From Thiothrix litoralis (lineage in GTDB: Bacteria; Pseudomonadota; Gammaproteobacteria; Thiotrichales; Thiotrichaceae), in contig NZ_CP072801.1 in the NCBI RefSeq assembly GCF_017901135.1, positions 4,058,501 to 4,122,500 on the forward strand: a stretch of DNA of 64,000 nt, given 5' to 3'. The notes beneath the pieces were generated by a model. That model did no database searches. It had not been told where the DNA came from and worked only from the letters and a program-made list of their open reading frames with translations. This document shows, piece after piece, positions 45,380 to 54,307 of this stretch (position 1 is the first letter of the stretch; each line of letters starts with the position of its first letter). Both the position numbers and the translations under genes were made by a program.

Positions 45380-45763
45380 ATGCGTCACCGTAATACTGGT
45401 CGTCAATTAAGCCGCGATAGCAGCGCCCGTAAAGCCCTGCTGCAAGCTTTGACAAACTCACTGCTTCGTCACGAGACGATCAAAACAACTCTACCAAAGG
45501 CGAAAGAATTGCGCCGTGTAGCAGAGCCACTGATCACTCGTGCTAAAGAAGATTCTGTACACAACCGCCGTATCGCTTTCTCACGTTTGCGTGACAAAGA
45601 AGTGGTTGGCAAACTGTTCAACGACCTTGGGCCACGTTTTAAAGAACGCCAAGGTGGTTATCTGCGTATCATTAAGTGCGGTTTCCGTGCTGGTGACAAT
45701 GCGCCGATGGCTTATGTTGCACTGGTTGATGAGGCAGATGCTGCACAAGCTGCAGCAGAGTAA
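45380..45763 (+). CDS. rplQ: 50S ribosomal protein L17
   Basis: 127 residues as in E. coli. Tunnel-exit protein. [22 protein letters not shown] and [14 protein letters not shown] are typical. Last gene of the long ribosomal block; a strong terminator follows 21 bases later. Confidence 0.98.
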   Translation: MRHRNTGRQLSRDSSARKALLQALTNSLLRHETIKTTLPKAKELRRVAEPLITRAKEDSVHNRRIAFSRLRDKEVVGKLFNDLGPRFKERQGGYLRIIKCGFRAGDNAPMAYVALVDEADAAQAAAE

Positions 45764-45784
45764 GCAAACGCTTCATGCTTCCTG

Positions 45785-45810
45785 AAAGGCCGACTTCGTT
45801 CGGCCTTTTT
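45785..45810 (+). terminator. Terminator of the ribosomal gene block
   Basis: AAAGGCCGA, loop CTTCGT, TCGGCCTTT plus TT: a perfect 9-bp stem with a stable loop and T-run, 21 bases after rplQ. Confidence 0.9.
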
Positions 45811-45835
45811 GCGTTTCTTTTATTCAGGGGATAGT

Positions 45836-46213
45836 ATGGAAAACAACCCACAAGTCGTCACTGCTGACAGTGCGCGTAAAACTGCAAAGTTCTTTTATTA
45901 CGGTAATCTTCTCTCTGTACTGATTCCTTTTCCAATCTTTATTCTGTGGTTTGGCGCAGGAATACTCGTGTATGCCATGCTTCGCCACCACCCAAACCCA
46001 CGGGTAGGCTATTATACTCAGATAGCCACTTACCATTATTACGGTTTGGCCGGTGGTCTAGTTCCTATATTGACGTTTGCTCCTGGTGACTTTTTTGCGA
46101 ACTGGTGGTGGGCGTTATGGATTGTTTGCGTCGTGATACTCGTTCCGCTGTCTATTCGCGAGTTGCTGCGAATTAACCGTGAAACATGGCACGATACTGT
46201 TAAGTCTCACTGA
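45836..46213 (+). CDS. Small membrane protein of unknown function
   Basis: 125 residues from ATG 45836, with CAGGGGAT just before it. Three hydrophobic stretches are seen at about 24-49, 68-84 and 90-112, with Trp-rich [12 protein letters not shown] before the last. Charged ends ([21 protein letters not shown]) and a [12 protein letters not shown] segment are the only marks. I do not recognise the family. It lies 10 bases before bioB and may be cotranscribed with it, but nothing links it to biotin. Confidence 0.65.
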   Translation: MENNPQVVTADSARKTAKFFYYGNLLSVLIPFPIFILWFGAGILVYAMLRHHPNPRVGYYTQIATYHYYGLAGGLVPILTFAPGDFFANWWWALWIVCVVILVPLSIRELLRINRETWHDTVKSH

Positions 46214-46223
46214 GGAGTGGACA

Positions 46224-47195
46224 ATGTCTGAATTACGTCATGATTGGCGCATCGAAGAAATCAATGCCTTACTGGCAACGCCGTTCAGTGATTTGATGTT
46301 CAAAGCGCACGAGGTTCATCGGGAAAATTTTCCAAGTAATCAAGTGCAAGTTAGTACCCTGTTGAGTATTAAAACAGGCGCTTGCCCAGAAGATTGTGGG
46401 TATTGTTCTCAAAGTGCCACCAATGACACATCGCTTGAACGAGAGCGCCTGTTGCCCTTACAGGAAGTCATCGATTCAGCCAAAACTGCGCAAGCAAATG
46501 GTGCTACCCGCTTCTGTATGGGGGCTGCATGGCGTAACCCAACTGACAAGAACCTTGAGCGTGTGATTGACATGGTTCAGGCTGTCAAAGGCATGGGGCT
46601 GGAAACCTGTGTTACTTTGGGAATGCTTACGGATAGGCAGGCAGGTCGCCTTAAGGATGCAGGGTTAGATTATTACAACCATAATCTTGATACCTCACCT
46701 GAGTTCTACGGTAGCGTGATATCCACCCGTACTTTTCAGGATCGTTTGGATACGCTAGAGCACGTGCGTAATGCAGGTATCAACGTTTGTTCGGGTGGCA
46801 TTCTAGGTATGGGTGAAACGCGTTTAGACCGTGCCCGTTTATTGCAGCAATTGGCGAATATGAAATTCCATCCTGAATCCGTGCCGATCAATGATCTGGT
46901 CAAGATTAAGGGAACGCCATTGGCGGGCGTAGACAAGCTTGACCCGTTTGAGTTTATCCGCACCGTAGCCGCAGCGCGGATTATGATGCCTAAATCTTAC
47001 GTGCGCCTCTCGGCAGGTCGTAATGATATGACCGACGAAATGCAGGCATGGTGTTTCTTTGCAGGCGCCAATTCTATTTTTTATGGCGAAAAACTGCTAA
47101 CAACTGAAAATCCCGCTGAAAGTCACGACCAGCAACTGTTCACCCGATTGGGAATTGTGGCTGAAGCCGGAAAAGCTGGCAGCACCCACCTGTAA
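46224..47195 (+). CDS. bioB: Biotin synthase
   Basis: 323 residues (E. coli 346). Radical SAM enzyme inserting sulfur into dethiobiotin. The cluster motif is CPEDCGYC (about 57-64), followed by [17 protein letters not shown] and the Arg-containing [14 protein letters not shown], a ligand region of the [2Fe-2S] sacrificial cluster, are present. ATG 46224 has TGAGGAG upstream. No other bio gene lies beside it; instead mnmG follows after 13 bases. Confidence 0.97.
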   Translation: MSELRHDWRIEEINALLATPFSDLMFKAHEVHRENFPSNQVQVSTLLSIKTGACPEDCGYCSQSATNDTSLERERLLPLQEVIDSAKTAQANGATRFCMGAAWRNPTDKNLERVIDMVQAVKGMGLETCVTLGMLTDRQAGRLKDAGLDYYNHNLDTSPEFYGSVISTRTFQDRLDTLEHVRNAGINVCSGGILGMGETRLDRARLLQQLANMKFHPESVPINDLVKIKGTPLAGVDKLDPFEFIRTVAAARIMMPKSYVRLSAGRNDMTDEMQAWCFFAGANSIFYGEKLLTTENPAESHDQQLFTRLGIVAEAGKAGSTHL

Positions 47196-47208
47196 GGAGT
47201 AGGGCATC

Positions 47209-49080
47209 ATGCATTACCCACAACCCTATGATGTCATCGTTATCGGCGGCGGACACGCCGGAACCGAGGCGGCTTTGGCGGCGGCACGGATGGGGCAGCG
47301 TACCCTGTTGTTGACCCACAATATCGAAACCATTGGCGCGATGAGCTGCAATCCCGCTATCGGCGGCATTGGCAAAGGCCATTTGGTCAAGGAAGTCGAC
47401 GCGCTGGGCGGCGCAATGGCGCACGCCGCCGACCGGGGTGGTATCCAGTTCCGCACCCTCAATTCCAGCAAAGGTGCGGCGGTGCGTGCAACCCGTGCAC
47501 AGGCCGACCGGGTACGTTACAAGGCGGCGATTCGTACCATCGTTGAGAACCAGCCTAATCTGCACATGTTCCAGCAAGCGGTCGATGATTTGCTGGTGGA
47601 AGGCGATACCGTCGTCGGGGTGCGAACCCAAATGGGCTTGAGCTTTACAGCGCGTGCGGTAGTGCTGACATCGGGGACGTTTCTTGCGGGTAAAATTCAC
47701 ATTGGCTTGAGCAACCATGCGGGAGGTCGGGCAGGTGATCCGCCTTCGATGGCGCTGGCGGAACGCTTGCGTGAACTGCCGTTTCGTGTGGATCGTCTGA
47801 AAACAGGCACACCGCCGCGTATTGATGCCCGTAGCATCGACTTCAGCAAGCTCGAAGAGCAGCCAGGTGATACGCCGACCCCAGTATTTTCCTTTTTGGG
47901 CAACGTGGCTGAGCACCCGCCGCAAGTTTCTTGCCACATCACCTATACCAATCCCCAGACGCACGACATCATCCGCAGCGGACTGGATCGTTCGCCGATG
48001 TACACCGGCGTGATTGAAGGCATAGGCCCGCGTTACTGTCCGTCGATTGAAGACAAAGTAGTGCGTTTTGCCGATAAGGATCGTCACCAGATTTTCATCG
48101 AGCCGGAAGGGCTGGATACTCACGAAGTGTACCCTAACGGTATTTCCACCAGTTTGCCGTTTGACGTGCAGTATGCATTGGTTCGCTCAATGGCTGGTTT
48201 GGAAAATGCGCATATTACCCGCCCCGGTTATGCTATCGAATACGACTTCTTCGACCCGCGTGACCTGAAGCCGACGCTGGAAACCAAAGCGATGCACGGC
48301 CTGTTTTTTGCCGGGCAAATCAATGGTACGACTGGCTACGAAGAAGCCGCTGCGCAAGGCTTGCTAGCGGGTTTGAATGCCGGGTTGTACGCGCAGGAAA
48401 AAGACGGTTGGTCGCCGCGTCGTGATCAGGCTTACCTCGGTGTATTGGTGGACGATTTGATTACCTTGGGCACGAAAGAACCGTATCGCATGTTCACCAG
48501 TCGCGCCGAGCACCGTTTATTGTTGCGTGAAGACAATGCCGATCTGCGTTTGACTGAACAGGGTAGGGCGCTGGGCTTGGTGGATGACACCCGCTGGGCG
48601 GCCTTCTGCGAAAAACGCGAAGCTATCGAGCTGGAACAGCAACGTTTGCGCTCCACAGTATTACAACCGAACGCTGTTAGTGCGGAAGACAGCCAGCGTG
48701 TGTTTGGTGATGTTTTATCGCGGGATTACAAGCTGCATGACTTGTTACGTCGTCCGAATGTCACTTACGCAGATTTAACAGGCTTGCCTGCCGTGGGGAG
48801 TCCGGTGACGGATGAAAAAGTGGCAGAGCAGGTCGAAATCCAGTGCAAATACGCCGGTTACATCGAGCGTCAGCAAGGTGAAATCGACAAACAGCGCCGC
48901 CATGAGGAAACCCGCTTGCCGGATTGGCTGGATTACGCACAGGTACGCGGTTTATCCAACGAAGTCCGCCAGAAATTGCAGAGCCAACGCCCAGTTACTA
49001 TTGGTCAGGCTGCCCGCACGCCGGGAATTACACCAGCCGCCATTTCATTGTTATTGGTTCACTTGAAAAAGGCTGGTTAA
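47209..49080 (+). CDS. mnmG: tRNA uridine-5-carboxymethylaminomethyl modification enzyme MnmG
   Basis: 623 residues (E. coli 629). FAD protein that with MnmE modifies U34 of several tRNAs. FAD-binding [10 protein letters not shown] (13-22), [22 protein letters not shown] and GTPPRID are conserved; the C-terminal YxGYI(E)RQ helix region is present. Heads the mnmG-rsmG-parA-parB cluster, usually near oriC. Confidence 0.98.
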   Translation: MHYPQPYDVIVIGGGHAGTEAALAAARMGQRTLLLTHNIETIGAMSCNPAIGGIGKGHLVKEVDALGGAMAHAADRGGIQFRTLNSSKGAAVRATRAQADRVRYKAAIRTIVENQPNLHMFQQAVDDLLVEGDTVVGVRTQMGLSFTARAVVLTSGTFLAGKIHIGLSNHAGGRAGDPPSMALAERLRELPFRVDRLKTGTPPRIDARSIDFSKLEEQPGDTPTPVFSFLGNVAEHPPQVSCHITYTNPQTHDIIRSGLDRSPMYTGVIEGIGPRYCPSIEDKVVRFADKDRHQIFIEPEGLDTHEVYPNGISTSLPFDVQYALVRSMAGLENAHITRPGYAIEYDFFDPRDLKPTLETKAMHGLFFAGQINGTTGYEEAAAQGLLAGLNAGLYAQEKDGWSPRRDQAYLGVLVDDLITLGTKEPYRMFTSRAEHRLLLREDNADLRLTEQGRALGLVDDTRWAAFCEKREAIELEQQRLRSTVLQPNAVSAEDSQRVFGDVLSRDYKLHDLLRRPNVTYADLTGLPAVGSPVTDEKVAEQVEIQCKYAGYIERQQGEIDKQRRHEETRLPDWLDYAQVRGLSNEVRQKLQSQRPVTIGQAARTPGITPAAISLLLVHLKKAG

Positions 49081-49083
49081 GGT

Positions 49084-49656
49084 ATGGATGCGCATGAAAC
49101 ACAGTTACTTAACCGTTACCTGCAACTGCTGCAACGCTGGAACAAGGTCTACAACCTGACCGCTGTGCGTGATCCGGCTGAAATGCAATCTTTGCACATT
49201 GCTGACAGCATCAGTGTTGCGCCCTATTTGCGTGGGGAAACCTGTCTTGACGTGGGCAGTGGTGCTGGCTTGCCGGGGATTCCACTGGCTATTCTCCAGC
49301 CTGAACGTCATTTCACCCTGCTGGATACCAATGGCAAAAAGACCCGATTTATACAGCAAGCGGTGCTGGAGTTGGGTTTGAAGAACGTTACGGTGATTCA
49401 GACACGGGTGGAAAGCTGGCAGCCTGCTGGGCATTTTGACGCGATTATTAGCCGTGCCTTTGCCTCGCTCCGGGATTTTGTGACCTTTACCGGAAAACAT
49501 GCCGGTGAAAATGGTATCCTCTATGCGATGAAGGGGCGCTACCCCGCCAGCGAACTGGCAGAACTCCCTGCCGGTTGGCGAGTCACGGCGCAGTACCCCT
49601 TGCATGTACCCGGCCTGGATGCAGAACGGCATCTCTTGGAATTACAACGAGACTAA
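49084..49656 (+). CDS. rsmG: 16S rRNA (guanine527-N7)-methyltransferase RsmG
   Basis: 190 residues (E. coli 207). SAM-dependent methylation of G527 in the 530 loop; loss gives low-level streptomycin resistance. SAM motif CLDVGSGAGLPGIPLAI and the SRAFASLRDF block are intact. Three bases after mnmG and five before parA. Confidence 0.97.
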   Translation: MDAHETQLLNRYLQLLQRWNKVYNLTAVRDPAEMQSLHIADSISVAPYLRGETCLDVGSGAGLPGIPLAILQPERHFTLLDTNGKKTRFIQQAVLELGLKNVTVIQTRVESWQPAGHFDAIISRAFASLRDFVTFTGKHAGENGILYAMKGRYPASELAELPAGWRVTAQYPLHVPGLDAERHLLELQRD

Positions 49657-49660
49657 ACCC

Positions 49661-50458
49661 ATGACGCAAGTTATCGCCATCGCCAACCAAAAAGGAGGCG
49701 TTGGTAAAACCACGACCACGGTTAATTTGGCAGCTTCTCTCGCCGCGATGAAGCGTCGGGTTTTGCTGGTGGATATGGATCCTCAAGGTAATGCCACTAC
49801 GGGTGTTGGTTTAGAGAAGCATGGTCAAGCGGTGACACTGACGGATGTTCTGTTGGGAGATGCACAGGCCGCTGATATTTTGGAAGAATTGCCTAATAGC
49901 TTGCTCCACGTGCTACCAGGTTCGCCGGATGTCACCATCGCAGAGGTGAAGCTGATGAGTTGCGAGCGTCGCGAATACCATTTGCGCGATGCGCTAGCGC
50001 CGTTACTTGATGACTATGACTACATTTTGATCGACTGCCCACCCTCGCTCAACATGCTGACGGTGAACGCCTTGGTGGCAGCCGATGGTGTGATCATCCC
50101 GATGCAATGTGAGTACTATGCGCTAGAAGGTTTGAGTGCATTAGTGGGCACGATTGAACGCATTACGCAAACCGCGAATCCGCCATTGAAGGTCATGGGC
50201 TTGGTGCGCACCATGTACGACCCACGCAGCAATTTGGCGCGGGATGTTTCCGAACAGATCCAGGCATTCTTCAGGAACAAGGTTTACAATACGGCTATTC
50301 CCCGCAATATTCGTTTGGCAGAAGCACCCAGTCATGGTTTGTCTGCGCTTGAATACGATAAGGGTTCGCGTGGTGCACTGGCATACTTGGCTTTGGCTGC
50401 TGAAATGCTACGTAAGGATGGAGCCATCATTGCCTCGGATGGAGCGGAAGCATGGTGA
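49661..50458 (+). CDS. parA: Chromosome partitioning ATPase ParA (Soj)
   Basis: 265 residues. Deviant Walker A KGGVGKTTT (11-19), then DMDPQGNATTG and DYILIDCPPSLNMLT. Short chromosomal type without an N-terminal HTH. Binds DNA as ATP dimer and moves ParB-parS complexes. The frame could be extended upstream inside rsmG but ATG 49661 gives the standard N-terminus. Overlaps parB by 7 bases. Confidence 0.97.
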   Translation: MTQVIAIANQKGGVGKTTTTVNLAASLAAMKRRVLLVDMDPQGNATTGVGLEKHGQAVTLTDVLLGDAQAADILEELPNSLLHVLPGSPDVTIAEVKLMSCERREYHLRDALAPLLDDYDYILIDCPPSLNMLTVNALVAADGVIIPMQCEYYALEGLSALVGTIERITQTANPPLKVMGLVRTMYDPRSNLARDVSEQIQAFFRNKVYNTAIPRNIRLAEAPSHGLSALEYDKGSRGALAYLALAAEMLRKDGAIIASDGAEAW

Positions 50459-51306
50459 AGAAACCGGCCTTGGGTCGTGGCCTCGACATGTTATTGAGTT
50501 CGGTGCGGGGTGAGGGCGAGCAGGCCGATGATACCGTATTGAAAACATTGCCGGTGGAACGTATCCGCCCCGGTCAGTACCAGCCGCGTACCCGTATGGA
50601 TCCCGATGCCTTGCAGGAACTCGCCGATTCCATCAAGGCACAAGGCTTGGTGCAGCCTGTAGTGGTGCGCAAACTCGGTGGTGGTGAATACGAGCTGATT
50701 GCGGGTGAACGCCGCTGGCGTGCTTCACAGTTGGCTGGTTTGCATGAAATTCCCGCCGTGGTGCGTGAAATTCCTGATCAGGCTGCTGCGGCGATGTCCC
50801 TGATCGAAAATATCCAGCGCGAAGACCTCAATGCATTGGAAGAAGCGGGTGCTTTGCGTCGCCTGATTGATGAGTTTGGCCTGACCCACCAACAAACGGC
50901 TGAAGCAGTAGGGCGTTCCCGTGCAGCGGTCACCAATCTGTTACGCTTGCTGGACTTGCAGGCTGAAACCAAAGCGCTGGTGGATGCTGGGCAACTTGAA
51001 ATGGGCCATGCGCGAGCCTTACTGGCCTTGCAGGGGCGGCAACAGGTCGATATTGCCGAAAAAGTTGCCCAACGGCAGATGTCCGTGCGCGAAACCGAGC
51101 GCTGGGTCAAAAACATACAGGAAGCAGGGCAGAAGCCTGCTACCGAATTCAAGCCACCCCCTGATGTGGTGAAGCTAGAACAAACCCTTGCGGACACCCT
51201 CGGTGCTAAAGTAGCCATCCGTTATAACCGTACCGGCAAGGGTAAATTGGTCATTGAATACAATAGTTTGGATGAGCTTGACGGTATTCTTGGTCATATT
51301 CAGTAA
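50452..51306 (+). CDS. parB: Chromosome partitioning protein ParB (Spo0J)
   Basis: 284 residues. CTP-switch clamp that loads at parS. N-terminal QYQPRTRMD...ELADSIKAQGLVQPVVVR, the CTP-binding GERRWRA (about 85-91) and ENIQREDLN are present, then the HTH region LTHQQTAEAVGRSRAAVTNLLRLL and a C-terminal dimer domain. I saw no clear parS (consensus TGTTTCACGTGAAACA) in the window by eye. Confidence 0.97.
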   Translation: MVKKPALGRGLDMLLSSVRGEGEQADDTVLKTLPVERIRPGQYQPRTRMDPDALQELADSIKAQGLVQPVVVRKLGGGEYELIAGERRWRASQLAGLHEIPAVVREIPDQAAAAMSLIENIQREDLNALEEAGALRRLIDEFGLTHQQTAEAVGRSRAAVTNLLRLLDLQAETKALVDAGQLEMGHARALLALQGRQQVDIAEKVAQRQMSVRETERWVKNIQEAGQKPATEFKPPPDVVKLEQTLADTLGAKVAIRYNRTGKGKLVIEYNSLDELDGILGHIQ

Positions 51307-51323
51307 ATTTTATGCTCAAGGTG

Positions 51324-51352
51324 TTGCTGCGAGGGAAGAATCGCTGCATAAT
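51324..51352 (+). promoter_or_regulatory. Promoter of rpsT
   Basis: TTGCTG (51324-51329), 17 bases, CATAAT (51347-51352), in the 87-base gap between parB and rpsT, giving a leader of about 35 bases. Confidence 0.65.
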
Positions 51353-51393
51353 ACGCGCCTTGTTTTTCGGATTGGTTTTTCGGGAGAATACCC

Positions 51394-51660
51394 TTGCCTA
51401 ACATAGCTTCAGCTAAAAAACGTGTTCGCCAGAGCGAAGTAAGCCGTATGCACAATCGTCATATGCGTACACGTTTACGTACACAAATTAAAAATGTCCT
51501 GCACGCTATTGCTGCTGGTGACCGTGAAGCTGCCCTGTCTGCTTATCAAGCGGCTGTGCCGGTAATTGATTCAATTGCTGACAAAGGCATCATTCACAAG
51601 AACAAAGCAGCACGCCATAAAAGCCGTCTGAACGCTCACATTAAAGCGTTGCAAGCCTGA
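51394..51660 (+). CDS. rpsT: 30S ribosomal protein S20, TTG start
   Basis: 88 residues (E. coli 87). Binds the 16S 5' domain and helix 44. MPNIASAKKRVRQSE start and IHKNKAARHKSRLNAHIKAL end are typical. The only start that yields the family N-terminus is TTG, behind CGGGAGAA. E. coli rpsT also uses UUG and the weak start takes part in its autoregulation, so the same control is likely. Confidence 0.96.
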   Translation: MPNIASAKKRVRQSEVSRMHNRHMRTRLRTQIKNVLHAIAAGDREAALSAYQAAVPVIDSIADKGIIHKNKAARHKSRLNAHIKALQA

Positions 51661-51689
51661 TCCAACGGATTGGTTTGATACGTTTTTCG

Positions 51690-51721
51690 AGGCCGGTTTT
51701 ACGCAACCGGCCTTTCGTGTT
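51690..51721 (+). terminator. Terminator after rpsT
   Basis: AGGCCGGTT, loop TTACGC, AACCGGCCT: a perfect 9-bp stem, then TTCGTGTTT, an imperfect T-run. Confidence 0.75.
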
Positions 51722-51733
51722 TGTGTGGTGCTT

Positions 51734-52333
51734 ATGCTGAAGGTTGGTCTGACAGGCGGCATCGGTTGTGGCAAGTCCACGGCAGTACGTCGTTTTCGGG
51801 AACTGGGTGTTCCTGTCATTGAGGCTGACCTGATAGCGCGTGAAGTGGTTGCCATCGGGCAGCCTGCTTTAGATGAAATCGTTGCCCTGTTTGGGTCGCA
51901 CGCACTTCAGGATGACGGTGCGCTTAATCGTACTTGGTTACGCCAAACGGTTTTTAGCGACCCTTCACGCCTGCAACAACTCGAAGCTATCCTGCACCCC
52001 CGTATCCGCACCGAAATTCTCAACAGAATTGCCGCTTGCACGCACAGTGCCTACGTTATCGTTGACGTACCTTTGTTGTTTGAAAAGGACTATACTCAGC
52101 TCTTCCAACGTATTTTAGTGATTGACTGTTTGCCAGTTCAGCAGCGTACCCGTGTACAGATACGTGATGGCAGTGAAGATGCGGTAATCGAATCTATCAT
52201 GCAGTCGCAAATAGGGCGTGAAGCGCGTTTGCAGCAAGCTGATGACGTTCTCAGCAATACCTCGTCAATTACTGATTTTTATGAAAAAATTGATAATCTA
52301 AATTTTGAATACGCAAAATTTTCAGATGCTTAG
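51734..52333 (+). CDS. coaE: Dephospho-CoA kinase
   Basis: 199 residues (E. coli 206). Last step of CoA synthesis. P-loop GGIGCGKST (8-16), then VIEADLIAREV and the VPLLFEKDYTQLF and IDCLPVQQRTRVQIRDG blocks. GTG codons just upstream are possible alternative starts. The C-terminal 25 residues are Asn/Asp/Phe-rich and less conserved. The coaE-zapD pair is a known gammaproteobacterial order. Confidence 0.95.
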   Translation: MLKVGLTGGIGCGKSTAVRRFRELGVPVIEADLIAREVVAIGQPALDEIVALFGSHALQDDGALNRTWLRQTVFSDPSRLQQLEAILHPRIRTEILNRIAACTHSAYVIVDVPLLFEKDYTQLFQRILVIDCLPVQQRTRVQIRDGSEDAVIESIMQSQIGREARLQQADDVLSNTSSITDFYEKIDNLNFEYAKFSDA

Positions 52334-52393
52334 TTGCTTGTTCTATTAGCTTTTTGGTATAAAGACAATTCAATAGGGCTTGCAAAGTGTTTT

Positions 52394-53215
52394 ATGATGA
52401 TTTATGCACAACCGCTGAATGAAGACATCCGCCGAATTTCTGAGCCACACATGATTGGTTACGAACAACCGCTAAATGAAAAGATTCGTCTGTTTATGCG
52501 GCTAGAGCTGCTGACGGGGCGGTTCCTGTATCATATCTCGAAAAATCCACAACCTGAAGACACGGTTGCAGCACTGCATTTGCTGTTGGATTTGTATAAT
52601 CTTTCTGCCCGCCTTGATGTCAAGAGTGAAATCCTCAAAGAAATTGACCGCATGGGGCAGTCTGCCCGCCTGTTAATGCGCCGGGAAGATGTCGATGCGA
52701 CGCGTCTGGATGCGGTGTTGGAAAAACTCAACTACCACAGTGACCTGCTGTACCAACAGCGTGGGCAACTGGGGCAACACCTGAAAAATCATGTATTCTT
52801 TAATAGCTTGCGGCAGCGTTCCACCTTGCCGGGTGGCCTTAACGGTTTTGACATTCCGCTGTTCCATTATTGGCAGGAGCAGGCGATGCATGTGCGGGTC
52901 GAAGACTTGCGGGAATGGATCGAACCTTACGTGATAGCCAATGCAGCCGCTCGCGAACTGTTGAACATTGTGCGTGATTTTGGGGAACGTCAGGAAGAAG
53001 TCGCCAAGGAAGGGTTTTACCAATCCATGATGGAAGTGCGTAAGCCTTACCAGATGATGCGGGTGGAATTGCCGGATAACGTGGATTATTACCCGGAGAT
53101 CAGTGCGGGCAAACAGCGCTTTACCCTGCGTTTTGTGAACGCGGACATGCTGGCTGAGCGCGGTAAGCAGAACCAGAAAGATGTGAATTTCACACTGGTG
53201 CTGTGTTCTTTCTAA
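52394..53215 (+). CDS. zapD: Cell division protein ZapD
   Basis: FtsZ-crosslinking protein (DUF1342) that helps hold the Z-ring. From ATG 52394 there are 273 residues; the family N-terminus (YEQPLNEKIRLFMRLELL) starts at the ATG 52451, giving 254 residues, nearer E. coli (247). The 19 codons between repeat the same motif (YAQPLNEDIRR), so the N-terminus looks duplicated; neither ATG has a good ribosome-binding site. The rest is typical: FFNSLRQRSTLPGGLNGFDIPLFHYW and RFTLRFV near the end. yacG, often next, is not here. Confidence 0.9.
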   Translation: MMIYAQPLNEDIRRISEPHMIGYEQPLNEKIRLFMRLELLTGRFLYHISKNPQPEDTVAALHLLLDLYNLSARLDVKSEILKEIDRMGQSARLLMRREDVDATRLDAVLEKLNYHSDLLYQQRGQLGQHLKNHVFFNSLRQRSTLPGGLNGFDIPLFHYWQEQAMHVRVEDLREWIEPYVIANAAARELLNIVRDFGERQEEVAKEGFYQSMMEVRKPYQMMRVELPDNVDYYPEISAGKQRFTLRFVNADMLAERGKQNQKDVNFTLVLCSF

Positions 53216-53250
53216 GCCTATTCAGCCACTAAGGGCTTGATGGTATTACC

Positions 53251-53284
53251 GACAAGCGGGCTTTTAAGCCCGTTTGTCGTTTTT
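53251..53284 (+). terminator. Terminator after zapD
   Basis: GACAAGCGGGCTT-TT-AAGCCCGTTTGTC: 13 pairs with one G-T, then GTTTTT. Lies between the convergent zapD and DUF2914 genes. Confidence 0.85.
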
Positions 53285-53295
53285 AGCGTTTGGGT

Positions 53296-53892
53296 TTAGC
53301 GTGGTAGGGTGTCCCAGATAGCCTGCTTGCTTGTTTCCGGCGCAGGTGTCGGTGCAGCAGGTGCTGTGATAACCGGCGTTGTTGGCGTAACAGGTTCCGT
53401 AGTTGCTGGTGGTGTGATTGCTGCTGGTGCCGGAACTGGAGCTGCGGTGGTGTTGGCGGGCATGATCGGGTCAACCACCAGGGTATCTTGCCGTAAGACA
53501 GTGCCATCATCATTTTGCACGGTTACTGTCCAGGTACCGGGCAGGTCTGGGGTAATGGTCTTGCTGGAATGTACCCGCCAACGTTGCCCGCCGACCGGGA
53601 ATTGCAGCCCAAGTTGGAATGCACCGTCTTTTTCCCAGCGATGGGTAATGACGTGCCCTTGTAGGCCGACCAGTTCCGTAAAGTAATACACGGTTTGCCC
53701 AGCGCTGATCCTTGCCAATTGGCTATCCGGTTCACGGTCAGTGATCCCGGTGGTGAAGGCCGCACGTGCGACCTGTGGTGTCAGCGTTGGTGCTGGAGCT
53801 ACAACGGGTAAGCTGTCTTCTGCCCACACGCTGTACGAAGCTAGCCCCATCATCAGCAGCAATGCGGTCGTTTTCAAGTTCATGTTCAACAT
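53296..53892 (-). CDS. DUF2914 domain exported protein
   Basis: 198 residues. Signal peptide ending near SYSVWA (about 23-24). Residues 40-130 match DUF2914 in pattern: RAAFTTGITDREPDSQL, YYFTELVGLQGHVITHRWEKDG, GGQRWRVHSSKTITPDLPGTWTV. A Pro/Ala/Thr-rich tail of about 60 residues follows (APVPAPAAITPP). Probably periplasmic; the family's role is unknown. A second ATG three codons on (53883) may be the true start. Convergent with zapD. Confidence 0.8.
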   Translation of the reverse strand: MLNMNLKTTALLLMMGLASYSVWAEDSLPVVAPAPTLTPQVARAAFTTGITDREPDSQLARISAGQTVYYFTELVGLQGHVITHRWEKDGAFQLGLQFPVGGQRWRVHSSKTITPDLPGTWTVTVQNDDGTVLRQDTLVVDPIMPANTTAAPVPAPAAITPPATTEPVTPTTPVITAPAAPTPAPETSKQAIWDTLPR

Positions 53893-54055
53893 GTTTGTGG
53901 TTCTCTGTAGAATTAGATAATTAGAATATTATGATATTCATAAGTGATAGTTTACTGTATTTTCTGAATGTTCTCCAAGAATGCTGTGTGTAGGCTTGCC
54001 CCTGATGGCAACTTAGGCTTTACTATCTTATTTGCACAATCAGGCAGGATTCAAT

Positions 54056-54307
54056 ATGCCGAAAAAACAGACTGAAACCAATGCGGCGACACAACCGGAT
54101 TTCGAGACGGCGATGGCAGAGCTAGAAGGGCTGGTGCAGCGCATGGAAGGCGGCGAGTTATCGCTGGAAGATTCGCTCAAGGAGTTTGAGCGCGGGGTAA
54201 AGCTAACCCGCTTGTGTCAGGAAGCCCTCAAAGTGGCGGAACAGCGGGTTAAATTACTGAGCGCTGACGGTCAGGAGAGTGATTTTGCGCCGCAAGGAGA
54301 TGCCTGA
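54056..54307 (+). CDS. xseB: Exodeoxyribonuclease VII small subunit
   Basis: 83 residues (E. coli 80). Partner of XseA in single-strand DNA degradation. The conserved [35 protein letters not shown] is complete. ATG 54056 with CAGGCAGGA upstream is favoured over a TTG eight codons earlier. Its TGA shares one base with the ispA ATG. Confidence 0.96.
   Translation: MPKKQTETNAATQPDFETAMAELEGLVQRMEGGELSLEDSLKEFERGVKLTRLCQEALKVAEQRVKLLSADGQESDFAPQGDA

Noticed and set aside
53893-54055. AT-rich gap between the DUF2914 gene and xseB as a possible origin or parS site
   Set aside because: No DnaA-box group or parS-like palindrome was visible; it is simply a divergent intergenic region.
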